Part shown: in pieces, positions 45,768 through 58,023 of the stretch | How positions within the stretch are numbered: the first letter of the stretch is position 1 | How the letters are laid out: every line of letters begins with the position of its first letter | From: Chondrosia reniformis | Lineage: Eukaryota; Porifera; Demospongiae; Chondrillida; Chondrillidae | Length of the DNA: 64,000 nt | Assembly: GCA_947172415.1 (NCBI GenBank) | Contig: OX359196.1 | Span: 2,668,501 to 2,732,500, forward strand | Direction of reading: 5' to 3' | Position numbers and translations under genes: made by a program | Notes under the pieces: generated by a model | The model's input: the letters and a program-made list of their open reading frames with translations, nothing else | The model's database searches: none | What the model was told of the DNA's origin: nothing

Positions 45768-48700
45768 ATGGAGCTTTGGTCCGATTCCAGCTTTTCTCCA
45801 GTTTCTCCAGGTCCCATGACCGGACACAGGACATCTAACGGCGTCAGGTTGGTTAGACTTAGTGCAGCTGCTGTATAAATGCCTCTAGCTAAGCGAGGGG
45901 CAGTGAGAATGGGTTTCTGCATATGTCTGCTAACTGGATAATCGGAATACAATCGCTATATATGCAGATTAACAATATTGCCATGACTTTCTTGTTATTT
46001 TGTAAATATAATAATTGTTCAGTCATCGCATTTACGTATGTTTATGCATAACTTAGTTTTTGGTTGTAATCTATGGTTGTACCAATGTTACTAGTCTTGT
46101 GCTTTTCTGGTAAAAACCTGTTCTTTCGTGAGGATGATTTTCATGATTAAGTTTGTTTCGGATTTGCCATTATTCATTGGTATATAGCCATCAACTTGGT
46201 TCCTTACTGTAGTAGAGGATCCATTTCTCGAAAGCTTGATGCATTAACAGACAACCTCCAGGAGACCAATAGGTCGTTGCTAAGCAATGAACGTCTGATG
46301 GATGACTACAGATACCAAACCCGACAGCAGCAGGGTGAGGTTGCCATGGTAAGGACATTACAATGAATATACATTTAAATCACTAGACTTTGAAGAAAGT
46401 TTCATACTTTGACTATTCAATGTCTTTAATCATATTTTGAATTATTTCTTAATGTCCATTGCAGGACCCCAGGTAGACCAGCCTATAATGAGCTGTTGGG
46501 GCTTTCTTGCATGGTTAAAATTATGATGATGTTGATGATGAATGTCTTGAATTTAATAAATTTTTACACCTAAATATTAATCGAATCAATGCTTATATCT
46601 ATGTGCATAGTTGAGAAAGGATCTAGAACGGGCAAAGCGAAGAATTAGAGATGAAAGAAGGTTTGAATCTTTTCCCCTTATTAAAATATGCTTTAAATAC
46701 ATGATATTTTATTATAAGGATTACTCATCCTGTTTGCATTTAAGTAGCTTGGAAAAACTGGGGATTTTAAAATCTGTTGTCAACCTTAAAAATGATTAAC
46801 ATCTTTGTTTGACTCATACGTTTATCCTACCTCATGTCTCCTGAGGAGTACAATGAGCTACTGGGTGGAACTGAACTTCACTTAATGAGAAGCAGAGTCT
46901 ACCCTTAGCCTCTCAGAATATTGTAGTGCATATCTTCTATGAATATACACATTCAATCCAGACCTAAGGTTCAATTAACAGCTAACCAAAACTAAGGTGA
47001 TACCCATGGTAATATGGTTCATAATAATTATGTCTCTGTGTACGTAGGTCCGTCCATTTTGCAAGTAGTCGTGGGATTAACGATGGACATGACACTTTAG
47101 AAGTGAAATTTCAACAGGAAATGGAAAATAGGGCCAGGTATGTACATATGTATATATGTTTACCTACGTATACGTACGTATGTGTATACTTGAATATGTA
47201 ATTTATATGTAGTGTTTTTGTTATATCTACGTATATGTTCATATGTACGTATATACATGACACTGGATACAAATCTATGTATTCACACACATATACATAC
47301 TTGTATACACATGGTGTATCTAATGTAGAGCTGAGAATGAGAGGCAACAAGCTTTGGATATGTTGAGTGCATCTTTAAAATTGGCCTCCAACAGTGGCCT
47401 TAATCCAGAGATCTCTTCCGGTGAACTTTTGAATGAGATGAAGACTTTAAAACAAGAGGTATACATATGTTCGTTTACATGCATACTCTACATATCGTTA
47501 GGCCAGCAATTTGGTAAGGAATTAATTGTGGTGGGTTGGCAGTTTTGAGATGAATCCACCAATATTTCAACCACCAAGGAGAATAATGAGATGTGGTGTG
47601 TATTAGATTTACCCACATACCTACAAATGTATTAGGTCTGTTCACTGAGAGAGAAGCACCCGGATCCAGAAGTCCCAAATATTACATCAAGGAGAAGATC
47701 ATTAGAGAAAGAAAGTGTAAGTTTAGTCTTACGTATGTAACTTGTAACATTTTATATGTGTTGCGGAATAACTGGAATAATTATGTAAGTTGTGCGTAAA
47801 CTCCTTAATTTGCTTTATTATATATGTAGAAGTAGTGTTCTCAGATGTGTATTTGTAGAGCAATAGCAAAAAGGAAGTAATTAGCAGCTACTGGATCCCA
47901 TTCAGTTCCTATAAGAGCTCCCTTAATTTGGTTAAAAAATTGTTTCCAGTTTCATTATTTACTTCATCTACACAAACACACAAATGCCTAGTTAATTAGG
48001 TTATTGAATTAGGTATACAGTCATCTGTGACTACATTTTAGAGCTTCAAGAATCATTAATCCAGAATGCCCTAGTAATTAAGACCTTCCTTTAAGAGTGA
48101 CTTTTGAAATTTACATAACCTAAATAGGGACATCTTCTATCTTACAAATCTGATAAAGTGTATGATCCAAAAAGTACGTACATACGTGCTACACATAGGG
48201 ACCTCTGGTATTTTATATACAAAAGATTGGATCACATATCCAGCACTAATACGTACGCAGTGAGAGACTGGTTTCCTCAACTCTGTTGTGGTGATTTGGG
48301 TACACAGTTTTTGGTTTGTATGTACAGGCACAAATGTAGAATCATGTATTCTGTGTACTTACAAATCATGTATACTTATCGAGGTTGATCACATTATGGT
48401 GCGTGAAGTTGAATTTTCATAATAGAGTTACTTATACATGCTATATAGCACATGGTTTTGAACTTCTGTTTGGTTTATATGTGCAGGTGCATTTGAAATG
48501 TAATAATTCCATACGTATGTAGGTTCCTTACTGCCTCTGTGTGATTTCTGCAGGTTGATCTCCTGAGGGAAAAGTTACTTACAAGTGAACAGGAGAAGTT
48601 GAAGTTAGAACGTGAACTAAGTTTTTTTACAGATAATTCAGGGAGGCAGACTGTATGTGGAAACTGTCATTTCGACGGAAAGATGCAGGGAGGCCCCATT

Positions 48701-51700
48701 CAAAGATTGGAAGCAGATTTGAGAAGATTTCAAAATGAATGTTCTACTTTAAAAGACAGTTTATCCGAATCTGAAAGAAGACGAGTAGATTTGGTATCTC
48801 AAAACAAGACAGAGTGTTCTTAAAACTGACTTGGATGAAATGCAATCCAAAAGTATTGCTCTAAGTAAATGTATTACTGAATGTAACATGCAAAAGAAAA
48901 AGGTCATTTCTGAAAATAAAGTTAGTTTTTAATTAATATACGTACGTATGAAATATATGAAGATAAGATATGACGATATGAAGGTATGAATTATTTTGGT
49001 TACAGGTTCTTTCAAAAGATCTATCAGAGAGTCAGTCAGAGTGTCTCCTTCTTATTGATAAACTAGATGTAGCCCTCAAAAGGGGACAACAGCGTGAGGA
49101 AGAATTGAAAAACTGTCAGACTAAAATTGATAATCTAACTAAGGAAGCATCACTTTCAGCCGTACAATTGAAAGAAACAAGGGAGGCAAATGGTCTTGCC
49201 ATTACCAAGCAAGTTTTTGGACACTTTACATACACACTTCAATGAAGTACATATGTATAAATGTACCCACTACATTGGTTACTGTACGTATATACACTGG
49301 ATATGGGATATATAATACGTACTACAGTCAGTTTTCTATCTACTAATTCATATAGGATAGTTTATCTATATACGTATGTATATACGTACGTAGGTACGAA
49401 GCTGAAGGAAATATGTAGTTGTTATACCACACTCAAGTGTGATGCATAAGTGATATCCGCCCAAGACTGAAAGTCGAGGGCAGATATCACTTAACTTCAC
49501 ACTTGAGTGTGGTATAATTAATATATATCACATATGACTTGAATCAATTGTAAAAGTGATGATAAATAAACATGAATAGGCCTACTGGTGATATAACATT
49601 TATCATTACGTAGTTCAAGTGTGAAATATAAGGTTTGTAACACCCCAGATATCACCCGGTTGCCCTGGTAACGTGATATATATGTACATGATACATCCGT
49701 ACGTATGCTAAAGTACATGTAGGGCAAGTAGGTATGTGTTGATGCAAGTATACTGTATGTGTTGATGTAAGTATACTGTCTAAATGTATGTGTTGATGTA
49801 AGTATAATGTATAAATGTATGTGTTAAAAATTGGGTTAGTTGAGCATGACACAAATTATTGAATGTTTCGGACCAGAGGTCTTCTTCAGCAATTAATGAG
49901 GAAAAAGGGGGATTACGTCCAACTTTAATATATCAAAGGCTTAAGTGAAACCTTAATAGGACCCTCAGTGTGAAAGTTATAAGCAAGACAACCAACACAT
50001 TCTACTGACCAAGGTCAAAACACCTGTTTAAAGTCATTGGTATCATCTACAAGATACCTTGCCAATGTGGACAGATATACATTGGTGAGACAAGTAAGAA
50101 TGTTATTGAGAGGATAAAGGAACATAAGAGAGCTGGCGGAAGAATGGATATGAACAATTCCTTAGCTGTACACATCCAAGCCACTCTCCATGACACGGGA
50201 TGAAGCAACTGTACACAGATTGTTGAGGAAGATAAAAATCGGTATGTTGGTACAGAACACTCCTTGTTTGAACATGGACTCGGGAGTACACCTTGACCCA
50301 ATTTGGAATGATATTCCTCATCATCTACGTATTTAAGTTGGACGTAATACCCCTTTTCCTCATTTAATATGTTATAGGACAAGTACCTAAGTACGTATAA
50401 TGAATAATGAACAATGTAATGGTAGTCTTAGTATGAAATGTGCTTGTCTGTGTAGATTGAGAAATCAGTGTTTTCGTCTTAAAGACCGTGCAAAAGATGT
50501 TACTCACGAAAATGAACATCTGCAGGTTTGTGAATTCCTCATGAGACATCTGCTCATCCTCTTGTGCAAACACACTTGGTAACATCTTACTACATCCAGG
50601 CACTATTAGATACGTATTTAAGTGTATTACTGAGCCAGTCCTGTCTTGTTACACTTAATTGTATTTACAAGCAACCTCTGTTGGACATTTAAAAGTATAT
50701 TATCATGCTATTATGGGATGGGAGTGTGTTCAAATGTACATATACACATTATTATGTACATTTACATATGTTAACAAATTAGGGGCTCTTGACAGAATTG
50801 CAATCTGGTATCGACCAACTCAGTCTTGAGGTATGTGCATACGTATGTTAGCTCTAGTTTTATCTGTGTGTACATACGTACGTATATTTAATTCATTGGG
50901 GATAGGTTTACATATGTACAGTACATACTTGTGGTGGGGCTGTTTGTACGTGCATACGTATGTAAGCGTGCAATACTGCATGAGTACGTATATACAGCAC
51001 TGTATTTGGAATATTCCTCAGGAGAGGAAAAACTAAAGTTTCAAATAACATGGGGGAAGTGTGGAATAGCTGTTTAAAACTACAACTTTGTACGTACATA
51101 TGTACCTACTACTACTAGCTACCTATTATCATAACTTGGAGTATTCCTATATTGACATCATTCTTATTAAAATCCCAAGAATAGGGCTCTAAATTATTTA
51201 TTGTATAGATAAAGATAAATGTATAGATAATAGATAAATTCTGACATGCTCTTACATATTTATGTACATACTTCACCTACTTTTTGAACATGTACACGTG
51301 TACGTACGTACATACAAAGATAGGCTTATTTAGTTCTTAGTGTTCTTAACAATATCACCACTATCTTTGAAATGATTCATATTAAAGTCTAATTACCAGG
51401 ACTGAAACCTCCAATTCTCAGAAATTAACTGTATCACTAAGCATTCGAAAGATATTTAAGATAAACCATCGTATAGATACGTTTGGCACCGTTAAAAGAA
51501 ATTCCTATCATCCAATATCAACACACTATATAAATTTTTATATACGTACATACGTACTATAACTTCATGTTGTTTCTATGATCCATAGATCGACCACATT
51601 ACTGAAACTACAAATACTAAAATACAAATAAACTAGCAAATAAAGTACTAACTACATACGTATATACGTACGTATATATTAATCAAAACTAATGCTATAG

Positions 51701-54700
51701 TGAATGTAGTCACCTGTGAAGTAACTAATGACTATATATCGTGTTGTTACTCATATTGGGTACTAATTAAACTGTATTTATAATAAATACATATTCATTT
51801 TCACTTGTTGTTATTCGTTTGTCAAATGGTGGCAAAGACAATAGCCTTACCCAATTCCTGTAGATTAAACTTTTCAAAACTAATTAAACCAGTCATTTAC
51901 TACTAGACTACTAGAATACAGATGCCATTACTTCCTTCTTAATATATGTACTTTAAATAAGCCTCAACAGTTTTACCTTTCATTTATTCCCAATGTATAC
52001 CAGTCCAGGCCACAATTTGTGTAGTATGTTATGGTTTGTGTGTATGTATATACGTACATGTGGAATGTTTCAATCTATCTTGGTGAAAACAACAGCACTG
52101 CCCAATTCATGTTTTCAATCTCATGTGCACCATTAATTAATTAGAAATCTCAGCTTGAAAGTGATTATCAGGCAGCGAAAGTCTCCCTGAAGTCACAGAG
52201 AAGATGCATAACTAAAGTAAGATATTTCTCAACATATTATCTGTCTTAAGCCTTGTTTGAATCCCTTTTGCTTATTCTAATACTTTATAATCTCTTTTGC
52301 AATTTGCAGTTTCATTCTCTATTAAGTCGTAAATTTATTGATTCTCATATACGTAGTTAGCTATTGGAGTTATGTACGTAGATACATTACAAATATGAGG
52401 GTTAAAAATTAGCACATACTACATCCTCATTTTCTTAGCTAAGGGAAAACTTACTTTTGGAAGGGAAAAGATGCAAGGAATTATTGGAAGAAAACCAGCA
52501 GCTAAGTGAGAGGCTACAGATGACTGATGAGACTAATCACCAAACTATAGAAACTTGCAAAAGGGAGATTACGCATTTGAAAGAAGCTAAACAAAAAGCT
52601 ACTCATCAACTTAAGGTGATTTTAACCTTACTGAATTTTTTATATACGTACTTTAATGTAGCCAGAATTTAATTAATCAGAAGATTATTTTTGTTCAACA
52701 AGGATGAAAATGGCACGTTAAGATTTGAAATTTCGCAGCTTAAGAAGACAATCTTAAAGTTAAATCAAAACTTACAGGTTCAGTTTATTTTTTATACATA
52801 CGTAGTTAGATCATTTTAAGCTACGTACGTAAATACTTTATTTATTTACTTTCCTTTTAAAGTGTTTTTTGATGAATACTTTTTGTTTCACAGTCTGTCA
52901 AGTCCCAACTCTCATCATCAGCCATAACCTCTGAGAGGGCAAATCAAGAGATAATAGAGAAAAGTGATGAAATGAAGCAAGCAAGTTCTAAAATATATGA
53001 TTTTGTTCTTTATGTTTAGTAACACAGAAATGTATTATTGTTGTAGCATCTGTTTGTTATTATGTAAGCAATGTAATATACATATGTATGTATTGCCTTG
53101 GAAGTCAGTAGTAAATATGTACGTACCTATGCCATTAGCTACGTATATATACATACTTCTGACTGTTAATGAGTATTTACAGGTACGTATGTATACGTAT
53201 GCTTCAGCTAATATTCACTTCAGGAGTAATATATTTGTAGTCATATAATACAGTGGATCCCACTCAATCTAATGTAACACTTAAATATTCTGAAAAGTAA
53301 TAATCATCTGCAAGCTTACATTATACGTATATAAAACATAATTTGTATAACTACGTATATTTGAATGGATAACGCTTAAATATATATAGCACATACGTAT
53401 GCACAACGAATACAATATACGTAGGTGGAGATATGTACATTATGTATGTACGTATGTACGTACGTATGTATGTAAAAATATACATTTGGTTTGTATTTAC
53501 AATAATCAGATATCATTGAAATCCAGAAAGCGGTTTGAAGAATATGAGGCAGAAATAGTTAAAATGAAGGTACTCAGTTGGTCTTTTTGTTTTTTGTTAC
53601 AAGAGGTCAAATATAGAGAGAAGTCTTACTTTTATTTCCAGTCGCATATCGAAGACTGTTCTCAAGTATTACAAGATCGATCACAAAGAATAGAAAAGTT
53701 GCAGAAAGAGGTAGCAGAATTACAGGTAATTCAGTACACAAATACGTACGTATAAATATGTGTATACTGATATATATACATACGTACGTATATTTGTTTT
53801 TTCACCTGTAGTATCACATTCTTTGCATGTACAAATATAGGCGTGGCAATTGTAGCTCAGTGGCAGAGCACTTATCCTAACCAGCTGTCATGGGTTCAAT
53901 TCCCGGCAATTGCTTCTTTATGTTTTTTAATACTTCTGGTTGTTTGCAAGTTAATACTTGTAGTGTGGTTATCACATTGATTATACGTATATGTATGTGT
54001 TATAAGAAGTGTGAAGGTAAACAGGTGTATATGTATGTGTTGCCAAAACTATTTTTTTAATCTACACTGCAATTCTTCTAGGTTAAATTGGAGGATGAAC
54101 AATCAATGGTGAGAGCCTTGAGAAGGCAGCAGTTCAAAACATTAGGAGACCAACATAAGATTGGGGACCATTTGACTAAATCTTTAGAAGACTCAGAAAA
54201 ACTTCGTAGAAAATACATTGCAGCCAAAAGACATTACGAAGATAAGGTAAAGTTGCAACAAGTGCATATATGTACGTATGTACGTAGATGTACGTAGGTA
54301 TATTTGATGAACTGAATATCACTGGAAGATATAACTGACCATTTTCACTATCTATAAAATAAATAAAGTAGTTACTGCTTTTGAAATTTGAGGAGTTGGC
54401 TAACATGTACTGCATGAAGAATACACGTACATAGATACATGCATATATATACGTACGTACATATACGTACTAGTATGATAGAAATGTGCAATGATTTTTT
54501 CTCCAGTTTTGTCACTTGTTAGATTGCTGATTTGGATGCTGATATCCCAGAGCCTTCAGGTTGTAGCGGTCTTAGAAAGGAATTGGATGAAACAAGAGAA
54601 CAGTTACTTCAGCAATCACGTGATTATGAAGTACGTATGAAGTGAATATATACGTTGGACTACGCAAGAGGGAATACATGTTTCTATATAGATAACTTAC

Positions 54701-55531
54701 TTCCCTAGTTGTAAATATTTGTTATACTGATGCACATCTTAACCTGATATAGGGAGGGATAACCTGGAATGAGATGCTGATTCCCGCCAAGCATATTACA
54801 CATACCATTTAATATTATAAATGAAATACGTTATAGGATAATAATTTATTTAATACGTACCTAACAGGATGAAATATATCTATTTTTAGAAGAAATCTAA
54901 ATCGTCTAATACACATTATCTACGTGTTATTAGAAATAATAGGTATGTACATACGTATATATAGGCATCAATTTTAGAAAGGTATCCTTTATTCTATATT
55001 ATATGTACGTATTTCAGTTTGTATTGAAGGCAATTGAGGAAGAGTTGGGTGTTTTAGTTCAAAAGATGGGATTGCATGTAGGAATTCCTGTAAGTTATTG
55101 ATATATTTCTACGTAATTATGTACGTATGCTTACTGACCACATCAGAGTCCTGTAACCATTTACATATACAGATGTGGTGCATGGCCCAATTTAGTAAAC
55201 AAACTCACAATAGAGCACCTACAGTACATTGTAACTGACTCTTGACCATAAACCAGAAGATCAAAAATTTGTAGCCTAAATTTTAATTCAAAATGTTTGT
55301 AGTCTTTTCCAGATGTTTTGGCTGGTGAAAAGAAAGATTTAAGGCAATGGAGTGCCAATTTAATGGTTAGTTTAACATCTCGTTGTTGATCTGATGTACA
55401 TTTTTGGCTTGTCCTTGAGGCTAATGTCCTATGATTAAGCTACACACATATCCATTACGATATTATTGTAGGGAAAGGTGAGGTGGCTTCAGGTTGAGAT
55501 GGAGACAGTTTTGAAGGCAACTTCCAACTAA
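45768..55531 (+). CDS. Coiled-coil protein, about 758 aa, 21 exons (possible centrosomal CEP128-like)
   Basis: Exons: 45768-45847, 46213-46348, 46611-46660, 47048-47137, 47329-47458, 47636-47716, 48554-48920, 49006-49208, 50456-50525, 50783-50830, 52145-52216, 52439-52615, 52703-52777, 52894-52980, 53510-53569, 53642-53725, 54082-54246, 54523-54630, 55018-55089, 55303-55365, 55472-55531. Starts MELWSDSSFSPVSPGP, ends LKATSN. Nearly the whole length is charged heptad-type helix (DNLQETNRSLLSNERLMDDY, RLEADLRRFQNE, KELLEENQQLSERLQ). The early part recalls CEP128-type centrosomal proteins, but I am not sure. Two introns use GC donors (AA|gcaagt at 49209 and 52981). An extra T at about 48815 breaks exon 48554-48920; either an indel or a 40-nt intron (gtgttc...aaaag) is needed to keep frame. 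Long introns contain a hairpin, a Penelope relic and a tRNA-like repeat. More small exons may be missed. Confidence 0.78.
49422..49517. mobile_element. Hairpin MITE, 96 bp
   Basis: Arms of about 40 bp (ttataccacactcaagtgtg ... gatatccgccc and its near-perfect inverted complement) around a 15-base loop, inside an intron of the coiled-coil gene. Confidence 0.8.
49858..50370 (+). mobile_element. Penelope-like retroelement relic with GIY-YIG endonuclease fragment
   Basis: From 50039 the plus strand reads GIIYKIPCQCGQIYIGET and then ERIKEHKRAG: the GIY-YIG nuclease signature (G-I-Y, then Y-I-G with downstream R and E/H) joined to the CxC motif seen in Penelope-like elements. Stops at 50201 and later show decay. 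The fragment lies between inverted repeats of about 36 bp (49889-49925 and 50333-50367). Just outside the left one, the minus strand 49862-49890 carries a hammerhead-like CTGAAGA, GACC/GGTC, GAAAC. No reverse transcriptase remains. Intronic in the coiled-coil gene. Confidence 0.8.
53846..53913 (+). repeat. tRNA-like sequence (pseudo-tRNA or tRNA-derived SINE)
   Basis: 7-bp acceptor pairing GCAATTG/CAATTGC, D arm GCTC-agtggca-GAGC, T arm GGG-TTCAATT-CCC with a good B box. The anticodon arm (cttatcctaaccag) does not pair properly, so a working tRNA is doubtful. Related halves lie at 4612 and 43970. Confidence 0.5.
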
Positions 55532-56390
55532 AGGAAATATGATCATAACATACGTATTTGAAATGTCATGACTCCTGACTCCTAACTTGAAGCTTAATAT
55601 TTTTTTAATGTTTTTCTTATTCACATGTATCATAATATTATAAACATTATAGTGTGGTTTGTTGTATGATGTATATAAGAATATTAATATAATATATAAT
55701 ATAATTTTTTTTCTATATACGTATATAGACATGGTTGATCTTAATATGAGGCTAGGAAAAGTATATTATACAAAAGGAGTATATAGACCGTTTTTCCTAT
55801 ATAGGCTTTTTAAATAATACTTACACGTATAATAAAAAATTTATATCATGCAGAGATATAGCTATATAGAGCTTTGAATGAGGATACATATATATACCAA
55901 TGTTTCTTCATTTTTCACTGCATGTATGGGTATATAAGACATGCAGCTGTTTAATGGAGATTCCACCATTCATCAGTGATTGTCAACCTGTATATATATA
56001 GCTGGGACTGTCTTTTCTTCTCTCCTCTAGTATAAGTTCAACTTTAATATTATACAGACAGAAAAATCTACATTCTCTAAACATAGGGAGTCTCAATGGA
56101 GCTATTACCTTGAACTAAACAGAAACTGTATAATAATTATAGACATACGTATATACAGTGCAAGTAACAATATACTAAGGTAATCTACGTATAATATATA
56201 TATATCATTGCTGCTGCATGAATTGTAAAATTTTATATACACATATATACACACCCTGGCAAATTAAAAGTATAATACAAACAAAATTTATTAAATGCCT
56301 AATCACAGTACTTGCATGCTCCACTAGATTTGTACTAGCACATGACTGTGTACTATATTTCCGGGCAATTATGTACATTGGCAGATACTA
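55532..56390. other. Interval between coiled-coil gene and cystine-knot gene
   Basis: AT-rich. Contains a decayed R1-like repeat at about 55858-55985 (agctttgaatgaggataca ... attcatcagtgat) and no open frame of note. Poly(A)-type AT-rich sequence follows the coiled-coil stop. Confidence 0.5.
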
Positions 56391-56397
56391 TATAAAA
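56391..56397 (+). promoter_or_regulatory. TATA box of the cystine-knot gene
   Basis: TATAAAA 78 bp before the start codon, with a purine-rich stretch after it. Spacing fits a short 5' UTR. Other genes in the window lack such a box. Confidence 0.6.
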
Positions 56398-56475
56398 GGA
56401 CTGTGAAACAAAACGTAATCAGCAAATTAGCGAAATTATCTCATCTCAGAATAGTTTGAAAGAGCTAAACTTGCA

Positions 56476-56925
56476 ATGTCAGCCAGTATCCATTTCAGCA
56501 AAGACCATACCACCTCGGCTGCCTTGTTGGTGATCATATGCATTCTCTCTCTGTCTGCACCTGTTTGGGCAAACTGTGGAACTGCACACTTTATCCCAAA
56601 GATAAGACTTTTTGATGGAGAGGAGTGTGTATCTGACAGCAAAATTGTCGCTGAATGTGCAGGAAATTGTAGAAGTAGTGTTGATGTTATTGTAGTAAAT
56701 GATATAGTGAAATACAGAGTTAATTGTGAATGCTGCCGTCCAGTGTCACTTGGTTGGAAAGTCTTTTCATCCATAAATATCACCTATACTTGTCCAAGTG
56801 GTAGAAAGGAATGGGCCTCAGAGAATATCCCAATACCTCCCTCCAGGTTGCATTTCTTATCAGGGACACCAAACCTTAAACCACCTCCACCTACAATTGA
56901 TTGCATATGTCAACATTGCCAATAG
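56476..56925 (+). CDS. Small secreted cysteine-rich protein, CTCK-like cystine knot, 149 aa
   Basis: Single intronless frame. Residues about 14-33 form a hydrophobic signal peptide (ALLVIICILSLSAPVWA) with a likely cleavage before NCG. The mature part has ten cysteines, including ECAGNCRSS and the paired NCECCRP, and a final CICQHC. C-x-G-x-C, then C-x-C-C, then C-x-C is the pattern of C-terminal cystine-knot (CTCK) domains in mucins, von Willebrand factor and Norrin-type ligands. One N-glycosylation site (NIT) is visible. At under 150 aa it would be a stand-alone knot, as in small secreted ligands or bursicon-like proteins. Absence of introns, unlike its neighbours, is odd. The family call is by motif only. 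Confidence 0.75.
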   Translation: MSASIHFSKDHTTSAALLVIICILSLSAPVWANCGTAHFIPKIRLFDGEECVSDSKIVAECAGNCRSSVDVIVVNDIVKYRVNCECCRPVSLGWKVFSSINITYTCPSGRKEWASENIPIPPSRLHFLSGTPNLKPPPPTIDCICQHCQ

Positions 56926-57290
56926 AGAAAGCAATGGGAACTGTACAGTATGTAACTATATATAAACATTACTTTCCAGGGAAACATTAATATTTTATGT
57001 ACCCTTTTTAATTCTAATTTGTTTTGTACAAGTTTTATACACTGTTGCTTAGGCAACACTAAGGTGTTGAATTCCATAACCAGTAAATGACTAGAGGACA
57101 TGTCAAATGCATAAAGTTTGACAGCGGATATAACACATACGTATAATACACCTTGGTATATCTATTACATACGTATATAGTCAATTGTAATTTATTTTGG
57201 TTACAATTATTTCTACTTTACTTTCAATGAGCTAATCCTATTAATATTGTAGGCATTTTATTCATGTTTATATAAGCACTAAATTTTCTT
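56926..57290. other. Intergenic, no gene seen
   Basis: AT-rich. Near 57036-57056 a short palindrome tgttgcttaggcaacac resembles the insertion in gene 2a at 27640. Nothing else supported. Confidence 0.5.
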
Positions 57291-57295
57291 GTAGA

Positions 57296-58023
57296 ACTTG
57301 AGGGTGACTTTGGATGCTATTTACAATGCTCGTGTTCCTCCCTCTTGGGGTAAGGTGTCCTGGGACTCTACAACTATCAGTACACAAAACTTCTGAAAAG
57401 AGATACTCAATTCAGAATCTGGGTATTCCAAGGAAGACCCAAAGTCTTTTGGACGACAGGGTTCTTCAATCCACAAGGCTTCCTTACAGCTATTAGACAG
57501 AGTAAGAAATTTTAAACCTTTGGCTCCTGAGATTTGAAGTGTTTAGTTCATGAAAGAGATGGCTTCACATGAGGAAATTAAGGTTTATTTCTGAAGGATT
57601 TTACTCTTTTGTGATTTAATCTTACAGCCATTTTTCATTTCCCATTTTCTTGTGTTTCAGGAAGTGACAAGAGCCCACAAGGGCTTGGATGTCTGTGGTC
57701 CTCAACCAAGATGACAAAAAAGGAAGTCAAAGAACCACCCAAAGAAGGTGTCTATGTTCATGATCTCTTCCTTGAAGGGGCTGGCTGGGACAGAAGAACG
57801 GACGACTGACAGAATCAACAAATAAGATCTTGTTTGCCAATCTTCCAGTTTCCCACACCTACGCTGTCAACAGTACTGTTCCCAAGGACCCCAATCTGTA
57901 CCAGTGTCCTGTGTACAAGAAGCCATGACACACAGATCTGACCTTCATCACAACTCTTCTTCTGCACACAACAGACCACTGGATCATGAGAGGAGTAGCT
58001 CTGTTGCATGTGATACTAAGTGA
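57296..58023 (+). pseudogene. Axonemal dynein heavy chain, C-terminal fragment
   Basis: Two exon-like blocks. 57300-57500 reads LRVTLDAIYNARVPPSW and then, in another frame, [14 protein letters not shown] and [15 protein letters not shown]. 57661-58023 reads EVTRAHKG, KMTKKEVKEPPKEGVYVHD, FLEGAGWDRR, DLTFITTLLL and HWIMRGVALL across several frames. These are hallmarks of the C-terminal domain of dynein heavy chains. At least three frameshifts and stops, and no motor core nearby: a dead fragment. Confidence 0.85.

Noticed and set aside
50047-50382. 111-codon minus frame near the Penelope relic
   Set aside because: It is antisense to the recognisable GIY-YIG fragment and has no similarity or splice support.
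53846-53913. Functional tRNA gene
   Set aside because: Acceptor, D and T arms pair but the anticodon arm does not; treated as tRNA-derived repeat.
56436-56783. 115-codon minus frame opposite the cystine-knot gene
   Set aside because: The + strand frame has a TATA box, signal peptide and ordered cysteines; the minus frame is its shadow.
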